This document shows, piece by piece, positions 9,204 through 19,163 of a stretch of DNA of 64,000 nt. Below the pieces are notes generated by a model. It ran no database searches. It was not told the DNA's origin and was given only the letters and a program-made list of their open reading frames with translations. Numbering within the stretch: position 1 is the stretch's first letter; each line of letters starts with the position of its first letter. The translations under genes and the position numbers were made by a program. Origin of the DNA: Chlamydoabsidia padenii (lineage: Eukaryota > Mucoromycota > Mucoromycetes > Mucorales > Cunninghamellaceae); the NCBI GenBank assembly GCA_025330725.1, contig JAIWND010000062.1:1-64000 (forward strand), given 5' to 3'.

Positions 9204-11449
9204 TATTATCACTATCACAATTCCAGTTATTATCATCTTCAATAATACTGTCCACAACAAACCGACAATCAATTCGGCGGACGAGTTATTCAATGGCCAC
9301 TACTACTGCTACTACTACACTTTTACTTTTATTACTATTATCACCATCAACCTTGGCTCAGTCTTCTAATATGTCTTCACCCATCAGCAATGGCTGTCTG
9401 TCTTTATCAATGTCCAAATCTTGTTACAGTTTCAGAAATTATTATGTGGGTGTCCCTGCGTTGGCACGGTATGGCCTGAACACGATGTTCGACACTATTG
9501 ATGCGTTTGATCAAGCCGTCGATGATTACACTACCAGCACACGATCCTATATCGCACAATTAGAATGTTATAATTCTACTGATCTGGCATTATTCAATCG
9601 TAATTCCACCACAACCTTCCCGTATGCCCGTTACTCCAAATCAAGGTTCTGTGCGTCTCTGGTACAAGATTCGGACTCCTCTTTACCATGTAATTATAAC
9701 TATTCGATTGCTCCACCGCCTCTGTGTAAATCAACTTGCCTTCAATGGCTCAATAGTGTCAATACCACCATCTACGACCCTAAATCGAATGCCTGTCCCA
9801 ATGCATTCATAGATCCTCCAGTCATCAATTCTCTTTTCCAAATCATGTCGTCCTCTTGTAATGACTGGGGTGGGTTGAATGGTACGCCAGGTAGCTGTAT
9901 CAATGGGGAACAAAATGAACCGGACAACTGTGGTAAGTATTACATGAATCATTATCATCATCATCCTTCTTCATATGGGACTAATATATACATACATATA
10001 TATATATATATATATTCTCCTATAGGTTTCTCTAATACTACTAGCGATGCTTGTATTTATTGTCAACAAAATTCAAACGATCCGTGCTGCCGAAATCTCA
10101 CAACTTCTTGCTCGAATGGAATTTTATCAGTTGGGGCAATTATCGGGATCGTGATTGGTTCAGTCGTTGTTCTTGTCATGGTTGGTTTGGGGCTCTTCTT
10201 CTTTTGTTGCAAACGACAGAACAAACGGATACGAAAAGAAAACAGTTTTTCCTTTAAAACATATATCGCACCCCACCGACAACAACAGCAACAAGGACAA
10301 CAGCAATATGCAATGGACAACGATCATTATTCGGGCAATAAGGTACTACTTCAAAATGATTATTATAATGGTGGCGATGATGATAACCATCAACATCACC
10401 AACATTCATCGGTAGGAATGATTGGGACTCAAAGCACACAAAATACATACAAAAGTCAATTATCAGATCCATTTGGTGATCATTATGAAGTAATCTCTTT
10501 GGCTAATAACACCAATAACAATAACTTACCGACCACGATTACCCCCATCAGTAGTAATTCGACCTTTGCAGCAAACGGAACATTAGATGTAGTATTGCCT
10601 TTGGTATCTTTAGATGATCCACAAAAAGAAGATAGTGGTGTTGGTGTTGGTGGTAATGGTGATGAACCAGCTTATGAAGAAGAATTTTATCAAGTAGTCC
10701 ATCCTTATCCTCCTCAAGTGGCTGATGAATTGGGTCTACAGGTGGGTGATATTGTTTGTCTCGCTATAGGCTTTGATGATGGTTGGGCTTTGGGCTTTAA
10801 CGTGACGACAGGATCTAAAGGTGTATTCCCATTGGTATGTGTCTCTCTGATTCCACCTTCTGTCTTAGAGCAACTCTTGACATCTTCAACATCAAATAAC
10901 AACAACAACAATAACAGTAATAATGGTGAAGACCCTATGGTAGATGGACTTAGTACCTTTTCATCCAAGGTATTGGTAGAAGAAGATGATTCGACACAAG
11001 AACAGTATCACCATCAACAGGATCAACAACAAAATCAACGGCGATTATCGAGATCATCTCAACTTGCTATCAGTATACGAAGGATTCGAGAAGATATGCG
11101 TCGGTCATTAAGTTTATCATCCTCTACGGCCAGTTACTCTCGTCATCCATCACCATTATCTGCCAAAGGTAGTATCTCATCAAAATCAATAAGACCTTCA
11201 TCACCTAGTCCATCACAAGCAGTAACAACAACAGATATTCCTAGACGAACAGCTAGTATGGTTCGATCCAGTAATAACAACACCACAATAGAATATGCCG
11301 AATGTGAAAGTCCAACGTCTCCTACACATCAAACACCATTATTCAATGGCAGTAATCACCATTTACAGCAACAACAACAGCAGCAAGGCAGTGAATCTTG
11401 TGAAATGTATCATCACAATCATAACCGGTTATCTAAACAAGAATCATAA
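9182..11449 (+). CDS. Single-pass membrane protein with cytosolic SH3 domain
   Basis: About 724 residues after removing intron 9933-10025 (93 nt, a multiple of 3, so retention keeps the frame). A secretion signal is best seen from a second ATG at 9293 ('LLLLLLLSPSTLAQ'); ATG 9182 adds 37 low-complexity residues. An extracellular, N-glycosylation- and Cys-rich domain follows, then a transmembrane helix near residues 284-311 with a basic stop-transfer ('KRQNKRIRK'). The cytosolic part is Q/N/S-rich with an SH3 domain near 470-530 ('VVHPYPPQ', 'GDIVCLAIGFDDGWALG', 'GVFPLVCV'). The architecture recalls fungal Fus1/Sho1-type cell-surface adaptors linking membrane events to proline-rich partners. 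The exact orthologue is not clear to me. Confidence 0.85.
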   Translation: MSQLQQLVLSLSQFQLLSSSIILSTTNRQSIRRTSYSMATTTATTTLLLLLLLSPSTLAQSSNMSSPISNGCLSLSMSKSCYSFRNYYVGVPALARYGLNTMFDTIDAFDQAVDDYTTSTRSYIAQLECYNSTDLALFNRNSTTTFPYARYSKSRFCASLVQDSDSSLPCNYNYSIAPPPLCKSTCLQWLNSVNTTIYDPKSNACPNAFIDPPVINSLFQIMSSSCNDWGGLNGTPGSCINGEQNEPDNCGKYYMNHYHHHPSSYGTNIYIHIYIYIYSPIGFSNTTSDACIYCQQNSNDPCCRNLTTSCSNGILSVGAIIGIVIGSVVVLVMVGLGLFFFCCKRQNKRIRKENSFSFKTYIAPHRQQQQQGQQQYAMDNDHYSGNKVLLQNDYYNGGDDDNHQHHQHSSVGMIGTQSTQNTYKSQLSDPFGDHYEVISLANNTNNNNLPTTITPISSNSTFAANGTLDVVLPLVSLDDPQKEDSGVGVGGNGDEPAYEEEFYQVVHPYPPQVADELGLQVGDIVCLAIGFDDGWALGFNVTTGSKGVFPLVCVSLIPPSVLEQLLTSSTSNNNNNNNSNNGEDPMVDGLSTFSSKVLVEEDDSTQEQYHHQQDQQQNQRRLSRSSQLAISIRRIREDMRRSLSLSSSTASYSRHPSPLSAKGSISSKSIRPSSPSPSQAVTTTDIPRRTASMVRSSNNNTTIEYAECESPTSPTHQTPLFNGSNHHLQQQQQQQGSESCEMYHHNHNRLSKQES

Positions 11450-11761
11450 CTTTTCCTTTCCCTGTTCATCTAATTCAAGTTGACAATTTTTTCAATAAAC
11501 AATTCTCTTTTTTTCCCTATAATTCCGTTTTTGGGCAAAAAGGTAATCTGTGCGCTAATCACATGAATGGGGATTGAGGTAGATCAATAAACAAAAAATC
11601 ACATGCTGAATTGAATGAGCATTTCCATGAATAAAAGCAAATCAAAGTAGTGTCTATACTCTTTATTTTATGATTCGATTATCTTATTAACGATATAGCA
11701 AAAAAGAAAAAAGAAAAAAAAAAGATATATTGTATTGTAATGGTTATCATTTTTTTTTTTT

Positions 11762-12091
11762 TTAGAAAAGATCATCGGCGAAATCATCGACATTTTCATC
11801 CACAGTACCATCGACAGCATCAGATTCCAGATCATCAAAAATACCGTTTAAATCATTCAACAAATCGTGACCAGCTGGAACAGCAGGAGGAGCGACAATA
11901 GCAGACACATCATCGTAAGGAGTGGGAGGAGGAAGAGGCTTTCCGGTGCATCCATCAATCAGAATAGTTTTCTTGATCACACCACCTTTGTGATGGTAGC
12001 CACCTTTAGCTTTGTGACCGCCATTGTTAGCAAGAGCCACACCAGCCAAAGTACCGATAATGAAAAGTGTCTTGATCAAGGTAAGTTGCAT
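11762..12091 (-). CDS. Small secreted protein, His/Gly- and Asp-rich
   Basis: A 109-residue single-exon protein. Residues 1-21 are a clear signal peptide ('LFIIGTLAGVALA'). The mature chain begins with a short His/Gly/Lys stretch ('GGHKAKGGYHHKGG'), has a Pro-rich centre ('KPLPPPTPYDD') and an acidic C-terminus rich in Asp. It has one cysteine, so it is not a disulfide-rich effector. The His-rich N-terminus could bind metal, but that is inference. No family recognised. It lies tail-to-tail with the SH3 gene. Confidence 0.75.
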   Translation of the reverse strand: MQLTLIKTLFIIGTLAGVALANNGGHKAKGGYHHKGGVIKKTILIDGCTGKPLPPPTPYDDVSAIVAPPAVPAGHDLLNDLNGIFDDLESDAVDGTVDENVDDFADDLF

Positions 12092-13022
12092 GTTTTAAAA
12101 AAGATGATGGATGTTGGGTTAATATTTACATATGAAAGTCTTGTTTCTCTTTTTATATCTCAATATAATTTCCGTTGAAGGTATGTGCCCGTAAAAAAAT
12201 CCGACTTGGCAAACAAAATGGAATGATTAATTGATGATATGAAGGATATTTGACGTTGAAATCTAAATATATCAAACATTACGGAAGGCTTGTAAAGGAA
12301 ACGATGATTTGTTTTAAATGATCGATGTTGCCTCTCTTTTCGGAAATTTTGACCGTGTAAAAAGCAGTGTTGGTATTTATTTATTTACTTGATGAATAGA
12401 CATCAGTTGAAAACAAAATAAAATACGAATACCAAGCATAGCAAATTAACAAGTCAAAAGTTTTCATTTTTCATGCACCATGAATTTTTACGTTCTCTAG
12501 ACGGAGAATGAAATGTCATGTGCCAGCATCCGGTTTTCTTTTCAATTTACCGCTGACGGCGTTAACTGCCCCATATCCATTTCCCACAAAGGAGCATAAT
12601 GATAAAATAGCACGTCAGCTATCATGTTATGTGGGGGAAAGAACCCCTAAGAAAAGCTGAAAAAGATTACCAAAACTATTATATGCAATGAATATAGTTA
12701 ACGGTATAACTACCCTCTTTTAGGTGTTAACTAGTCAGTCAGAAACATCAACAGGGAGCAAAGAAATTAATTATCGGAATGGCTTTTTTCTCTGTTGAAA
12801 AGATCAGTGTTTTAGATGAAGGTATGCTCACTCGCAAATCATTAACAGTTGAAACAGGATTGGGATCAATTGTACCATTAACTACTAAATGTGCGCATTT
12901 ATGAACGAAAAATTAAATTTATAATTTATCAAGATGAAATAGTATCGGTGTTGTAATCGTGATGCACTGGAAATGGTTCAAAGTAATCCCCAAGTGGTCA
13001 CTTTTCCCTCATATCCTATGGA

Positions 13023-13055
<33 letters not shown>

Positions 13056-13657
13056 GCCTGTTTTACATCTTGAGTTTTTTTCCATGTATGGGGGAAGTAA
13101 ACAAATAAAGGAGTAGTATGATTTGTAAATGTTTGAAGTGAAATTCTGCCGATGATCCATGGCTAAAACCACGGGATAAGAATTTCGACTCATAATGCAT
13201 AGTCATAATGTATTCATGTACTACGTACTACACATATTTGACGTAGAATTCAATATTAAAGGGCATTGAATACATACATATATATATATAAGTCTCATTC
13301 TACTCTAACCCTGAGAAGGCATGCTGTTGACAGACAAACCAAGGAAAAAAAGTGCATTGTTCCTTTTTCATCGATCCCTCCCTCATTTCAGCCCGGAATT
13401 TAAAAATTTGTCAATTAACCTCTTCTCTTTGATTTTCTATAATGAATATAAAATCATGATTTTCAAATCAATAAATTTGGAAACAGACAAATTATATTAT
13501 AAAAATATGTTATCATTATTAGTATTATTATTTACACTCGATTTGGGAAGAAAGAAGGCAAATTGGATGCAAAAAAAAAGCAAAAAAAAAAAAAACAAGT
13601 TTCGTTGTGAAAAGATAAATTTTCCTAGAATAATATTATGTAACGCAGTAGCCAGTC
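12092..13657. other. Intergenic, no gene recognised
   Basis: AT-rich spacer of about 1.5 kb. It contains an A-run of about 31 nt at 13024-13054, a short TA repeat at about 13280 and no frame with recognisable protein features. The sequence next to 12092 presumably holds the promoter of the small secreted protein gene. Confidence 0.4.
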
Positions 13658-13833
13658 CTACCACCTAGCCATGCTAGAGGAAGGTGAGCGAGGCAGGACT
13701 AATGGAGAGGGGATCAAATGCGAACTCCGCCGAGATGGGTAATACTGATTAATGCCAAGGTGATGTTTTTGCATTTGTTGTTGTGAGTATTGTTGTTGAT
13801 GTTGTATTTGTTGCATCTGCTGATAATTATATA

Positions 13834-13873
<40 letters not shown>

Positions 13874-15018
13874 TTGCTGGAAACTAATGGTATGTTGCCC
13901 TTGTTGTGGCAATTGAGCCAATAATCCGCCAATAGGTGCATGTGTGGAATCCCACTTCTTCTTTTGTTTTTTTTGTTTTTTTTGTTGCTCAAATTGTTCT
14001 CTGGCCATGATTAAATCCACTCCGGAAAGACTGGAACGGTGACGCAAGTAGTGTGATGATGGTGATGATGAAGTGCCCATTGCTGTTGTTGCTGCCTGTT
14101 GTTGCTGTGAGAGTAATGGCGTTGTATTAGTAAAGTTATTATGAGTTGGTGCAGTAGGAGTGGCAGGTGGGGTTAGGTTTATTGAAAGTAGAGGAGTCGG
14201 AAGAATCATCATTGGTTTATGATGTTGCTGCTTGGTGGTAGGAGAGTGGTTCAAATATCGAGAAGAAGGTGTTTGTGATAAATGATAACCATTAATAGGC
14301 ACCCCAATACTATGTCTTTGTTGCTGCTTTTGACACCACTGTTGTTGGACAGCGTGTTGAGGCTGATGGCTGACTACTCCTGATAGCGGTTTTTTCTGTT
14401 TTTGTCGTTTCATGTCAAAGTCGCTACTACTACTGCTACTACTGCTGTTACTATTTGTTTCCTTTCTACTGCTGCCTATTTTTACAAACAAACAATCAAA
14501 AAAAAGGCATATAAGATCAATTGCGACATGTCGTCTTTCTACCCCTCCCTTTTTTTCCCTTCTAAATTCCCGCTTTCTCCCTTCTTGGCCCCCTTTCTCA
14601 ATTCCCGCCCTTCTCTACAGCCCCCTGAATTAGATGATTTTTTGTTTTACCGTTTTTATGAGATATTGGATTTTCGAATTCAACAGAAAAGAAAGGATGT
14701 TTGATTGCATCACATAATGTCAGCCTATCACCATTTTTATCTTCTTCCTTTCCGACTTGATCATCATCATCATCATTGTCATCGTCATCGTCATCGTCTT
14801 CTTCATCAAAATCATCTTCATCATCACTTGGCATACACTGCAAATTACGACTTGTTACCATAGTAGTATTGTCTATTTATATGTAAAAGACAAGAAACAT
14901 TAGTTAAGCTCAAGAAAAGGGGGAGAGAGATGAAGGGATGGGTTTCTTTTTTACCATGTCTCGGAGAGGATGCAGAGGACGAAGTTGCGGAAAAGGATGA
15001 GGCTCTTGATAAAGGCAT
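13658..15018 (-). CDS. Q-rich protein with acidic N-terminal block, function unknown
   Basis: Three exons: 15018-14955, 14872-14651 and 14475-13658 (1104 coding bases, 367 residues). Both introns are GT-AG and their phases join correctly. The start gives 'MPLSRASSF', then a Ser-rich stretch, a strongly acidic block of about 25 Asp/Glu, the motif 'LTLCDAIKHPFF', a Ser/Lys-rich segment, Pro/Thr-rich phrases ('INLTPPATPTAPT') and a C-terminal polyglutamine tract of about 15 Gln encoded by CAG/CAA. Composition suggests a nuclear regulator or condensate-forming protein, but I see no named domain. The first exon is less certain; translation could start at ATG 14861. Confidence 0.6.
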
Positions 15019-16306
15019 TAAATAATGGGCATTGGAAGTTTTTGTTAATAAAGTCATGATAAAGTATGGACAGGAAGGTAGGAAGAGAGTTAAGAAAATA
15101 AGAAGTGATGGAAAAAAGAAAAACAAGAAAGAAAAGAAAAAAACTGGAGGTACCTCTATAATGCAACAAGGAGAAAGAGAGCGAGCGAAGAAAGATAATA
15201 ATAATAATAAAGAATGCATTATTTGCCTTTATTGATAAATCTGCACCTTTCGCATAAACAGGACGTAGTACACACTTACATTAACTTTCCATCAACAAAA
15301 AAGATATTTATAGCCCCGAAATTTATGCAAAATGTAAAAAAATAACATACATTGCAGTTTTGTTTACACACAAATCTACATTACAACCCGATTAACCGTT
15401 TACAAATTTGTCTGCCTCTGATAAGCATATCATATGTTTTCTTTGTATTTTTGATTTGATGCATACGTATAGATGCGTGGAAAAGCTGGATGTGGCGACA
15501 AAAAGTAAAACAAGGAGTTCATGCATAAGAAGGAAAGAAAAAAAAACTAGATTTTTTACCTTCTTTCACTCTCTTGTCCTTGTAGATGAAGCTCTTTTTA
15601 CTTTTTACCCATTTTGAAGCGCTTTGCCAAAGATGATTCAATACATACAGAAGTAGTACGTGCAAACTAAACTTCAACTTGAATCATCTGAAAAAGAGCA
15701 GAATGCAAAGTCTGAATTTACCTGTATCAATACTTGGTTTTGAGCTAATCATATAATGTTATTGATTTCTTGAGAGACCAAGTGATGAATATTTCTTGAC
15801 GCATTGACGATTCCCAATTTTATACAGTGGTACACTGGTTGCGATCAGGAGTCATCAACGGCTTTGTACATCATGTCATTTTAATTGCATTTGGAAAACA
15901 CCTAATCACATAAAACATTAATACATTGTCAGAATAGCGATACTACCTTCGTTTGTTCATATCTTTAGCTTATACGACTCGTTAACACCAACTATGTGAC
16001 TATTGAGATAGCAAAAGTAAAAGACCTTTTTTCCCACAGAAATTACTTAACAATGCGAACAGGAAATTGTTATGGACTGGTTTGATATATCAGAAGGCAA
16101 TTACTTTTGGACTTTACACAATAGTACCAGTTGATTATAAAAATAATCTTTATAATATTATTATTGATAAATTTGATGTTCTATTCTAAAACTGATCGCT
16201 ACGCGCAAGGGTGACATGGAGATCAGGGTTTGTAATACAGTACTGAAAAATGAAAGATCAGAAAAAGAACTCCTTTATGCATATGGCTGACTTACAACTT
16301 TAAAAA
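15019..16306. other. Intergenic, no gene recognised
   Basis: About 1.3 kb of AT-rich spacer. Short frames appear on both strands, but none shows conserved motifs or splice structure. The pyrimidine-rich minus-strand sequence at 15040-15220 is probably the leader of the gene to its left. Confidence 0.4.
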
Positions 16307-17010
16307 TCACGTTACGTTTGTTGTACGGAATGGTGGACGAGAAAGCATTGCAGGCCTTGTGTTGTTGTTGATGACAGCGCGCCCAAATAGAGCATGGATA
16401 TTGCGGGAAGCATTCGCGTCCCTTTGTCATACATTATGACAGCTATTGCAAACTAATACTGTATACAAAGGAAAACGATGTTCACCAGTAAGAGGCATGT
16501 TCGGCATATCCCTGCGGTCACAACAAGAGCAGACTTGCGAAGTATTGTATTCGTCCATGTCCATCATGACCAGCCTTCCTTGATCTTCCGCCCGCTTCAA
16601 TAAAATCATCTACCGTGAGAAACCTATCACAGGATTGGCCTCAAAATGTCGGACTTGATCAAATTGGGCTTCACCAAAAACAACCACAGGAACAAGATGG
16701 GGATCTTTCAACGTTGCAGACTTTTCCCACCTTCTATTGTCCCAAAAAGAAAAGAAAAAGAGGAAAAAAAAAAAAAAAAGAAAAAAAAAAGAAAGAAGAA
16801 AGAAAGAAAGAACAAAGTAAGCATTCATAATTTAGCAAAAACCTTTCTCAATAAAGTAAACTTACTCGCGATTCTTCGTGGCATAGGTGGCGGAGGTAGT
16901 CCTTGCTGAGCTGGAGGTCATATTCTTCACCGTGGTACTTGCCTTTGTCTTCTGTTTTGTCTACTTTATGGATGGTGCCGAAGCCTGTTCCTAAAGTCCA
17001 CATTTTCGTG
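16307..17010 (-). pseudogene. Fanzor (eukaryotic TnpB-like nuclease), decayed C-terminal part
   Basis: Minus-strand translation shows the Fanzor/TnpB C-terminus. From the 5' side: 'GTGFGTIHKVDKTEDKG' with 'KYHGEEYDLQLS'; an intron-like gap with a long pyrimidine tract (about 16735-16880); 'VPVVVFGEAQF'; then 'DEYNTSQVCSCC' with the first Zn-ribbon Cys pair, 'VCNSCHNV' with the second pair, and 'QRDANASRNIHALFGR' carrying the RuvC-III Asp. Two in-frame stops break it: TAG at 16610-16612 and TGA at 16427-16429, the latter where Trp is expected. The frame ends at TGA 16307. Fanzors are RNA-guided DNA endonucleases of transposon origin. The N-terminus was not recognised. Confidence 0.75.
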
Positions 17011-17189
17011 ATACTTCATGCCACCATTCAGCATTTCAGCATCAATCCGTTGTCAATCAATGTAATTCAGAAAACGCAAGCCCTAGTGGTGAGTACTGTT
17101 AAATGCCCGTCAAAAATCATGAGGTACTCCATATCAATTATATCCATCTACTGTATATAGGCAAAAATCCACCCCTGTAATATAGGGGT

Positions 17190-17480
17190 TTTGTGAGAGT
17201 TAGTAAAAGACTATACAAGTCAGGTTTTTGCAGTTAGAGTAAGATAAGTCTTTATTCATTGTTTAACGTTTAGCTATTTATACTGAGAAGAAGGAGATAT
17301 GATATATATGGAGATAAGTATAAGTACCAATAAGAAGTATGCTAAGTGAATGTGGATAAAGAGGGAAGAAGAGCGAAAGCCAAAAAAAAAGAGAGAGAGC
17401 GGTCCCGGTCTAGGAATAGGAATTTCTTGTTGACCAATCAGAAGTCACCTGTTACAACCCCTGACTTTTTTAAACCCCGT
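17190..17480. repeat. Second copy of the promoter-like dispersed repeat
   Basis: Shares ordered blocks with 978-1300 (TCTTTATT, GCTATTTATACTG, GAAGGAGATA, AAGAGCGAAAG, CACCTGTTACA). Possibly a decayed LTR. It lies between the Fanzor remnant and the TRAPPC2-like gene. Confidence 0.4.
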
Positions 17481-17592
17481 TTTTTTTTCAGATCCCGCAA
17501 TTTTAAAAAACCCTACGTGCGAAAACCTACGTGTCCCTAGCAAATCCCTTTATTGCCCTAAAAAAATCTATCCAAACCAAAACGCAGCATCT

Positions 17593-18375
17593 ATGAATAG
17601 CACTGTTAACTGCATTGCCATTATTGGGAAACAAGTAAAGACGCCAAAAAATTCTACTGTTTGCCTCATATTTCCTGATGCTAAACCTGTTTTTTTTTTG
17701 TCTTTGCTCGTCTTTTATCTCTCTGTCTCTTTAGAACAACCCGTTATTCATAAAGAATTTCAGTTCAACCCATCCTGATTTGAAATACCATTACATAGCG
17801 CACACTTCAATAGATATCATCGAAGAAAGAGGTAACTTACAATATCTGCCTGTCGCTTCAAAAATCTAACTCTCTTTTTGTTTTACGGCATTACAGTTAC
17901 TAATGGGCAGAAACAACATGAATTGTACCTTGGACTCCTATATGCTATGGAAGATTTGGCTGTGTAAAGTGTACCTCTTCAAGTTCAAAGACTGTAATTA
18001 TGAAAGTCTAACACTAATCTTGTGTGGGGGAGGGGTTATAGATATGGATATATGACAAACACTAAAGCCAAGTTTGTGGTTGTTGTGAGTGTCACTGATG
18101 GTGTTATTCGTGATGCTGACATGAAAGCTGTAAGTGTTGACAGTGTCATAAACAAAAAGCTAAATACTTCAATGCCCAACTTTTTCCTATAGATTTTCAA
18201 CAAAATCCATTCTGCTTATGTGTCCAGTGCATGTAATCCATTCTCAATTTTGGATTCCCAAAACACTGCCCTGTCTAGCCCTCAGTTTTCCCGTGCCATT
18301 GATTCAATCAACACAGCCATCACTATTACTGCCACCGGTTATAACAACACAACGAATAGTAACTCTACATTTTGA
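17593..18375 (+). CDS. TRAPP complex subunit, TRAPPC2-like (sedlin family)
   Basis: Five exons (17593-17634, 17735-17831, 17897-17963, 18042-18129, 18193-18375) total 477 coding bases, 158 residues, with all junctions GT-AG and in phase. The protein shows the sedlin longin-like fold: 'VNCIAIIGKQ', then 'NNPLFIKNF', 'YHYIAHTSIDIIEERV', 'LYLGLLYAMEDLAVYGYMTN', 'KFVVVVSV' and a C-terminal helix 'NKIHSAYVSSACNPF'. The TKAKF/VSVTD pattern and the length favour TRAPPC2L/Tca17 over TRAPPC2/Trs20. TRAPP complexes activate Rab GTPases in ER-Golgi and Golgi traffic. The Ser/Thr/Asn-rich last 20 residues are an extension. Confidence 0.9.
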
Positions 18376-18617
18376 TAAACCTTGATGAAGTATATTCCTT
18401 TTCTTATAATGAAACATACATTTTTTATTCTGGGTTGGTTGTTTTGTTTAACTTGTACATCTAAAGGTCATCAGTTCAAAGTGGCCGTTACCGCTTTGGA
18501 TTCTTCCAATTTTTGAGCCTCGGCTTTTTCTTTACCCCCAAATCTACATGGCAAAAAAAAAAAAAAAAAGGTCAGATACATTTCTTTTCATCGATTCTTT
18601 CTCTTTTTCTTGAAACC

Positions 18618-19163
18618 CTACTTGTTGTATTGAAGATAACGATAACCTTGAGTTAACTGTGCCCCTTCGTTTACAAAGTGACAAGCAAAGAGCAAATAGT
18701 TTGTCGGTTGGACGGCCAAAGCAAATCGCATGAATAGTGCCGAGTACACACAAAGGGCTTTGAATAAAAAAGAGTTGGTTAGATAGTCTTCCAGTTTTCG
18801 AAGAGACAAGACCACTTACCTGCTGTCATGTTGCCTGAAATCATGCTGGCATCTTTTTGAGTATCACCAATGGCAGCAAGAGGAATACCCCAGTTGGCGA
18901 CAGGGCCCCAAAAGTGCTATAAAAGAAAATAAAGTGTCAACTATTTCTTACTTCAAACGTTGTGGGTTAAAAAAAACTCACAGTACTAAAAACACACACA
19001 CACACAAAATATCATAAACAGTAGTTAGTTATTATGCTTGCTTGTAGAGGAAAAGTTGAACCATATTAATATCGAATACATACCTAGTGATGTAGTCTCT
19101 AAACTCTTTGGAGGCAAGTTTTTGGGATATTCTGCTTGCAATAGAACCGGACGCTTGCGACAT
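18618..19163 (-). CDS. MPC1: Mitochondrial pyruvate carrier subunit 1
   Basis: Coding exons: 19163-19084, a 4-nt microexon 18985-18982, 18916-18820 and 18757-18618 (321 bases, 106 residues, in phase). Diagnostic text: '[17 protein letters not shown]', '[17 protein letters not shown]', '[10 protein letters not shown]', '[19 protein letters not shown]'. MPC1 pairs with MPC2/3 in the inner mitochondrial membrane to import pyruvate. The predicted helices and normal family length (about 105-110) are present. The microexon (TACT) completes the Ser codon and supplies the Thr of 'STHFW', so it is needed for the conserved core. The gene converges with the TRAPPC2-like gene. Confidence 0.95.

Noticed and set aside
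9933..10025. His/Tyr/Ile-rich insertion in the SH3 membrane protein
   Set aside because: The segment starts GTAAGT, ends CTATAG, is 93 nt long and contains a TA repeat, so it is an in-frame intron rather than coding.
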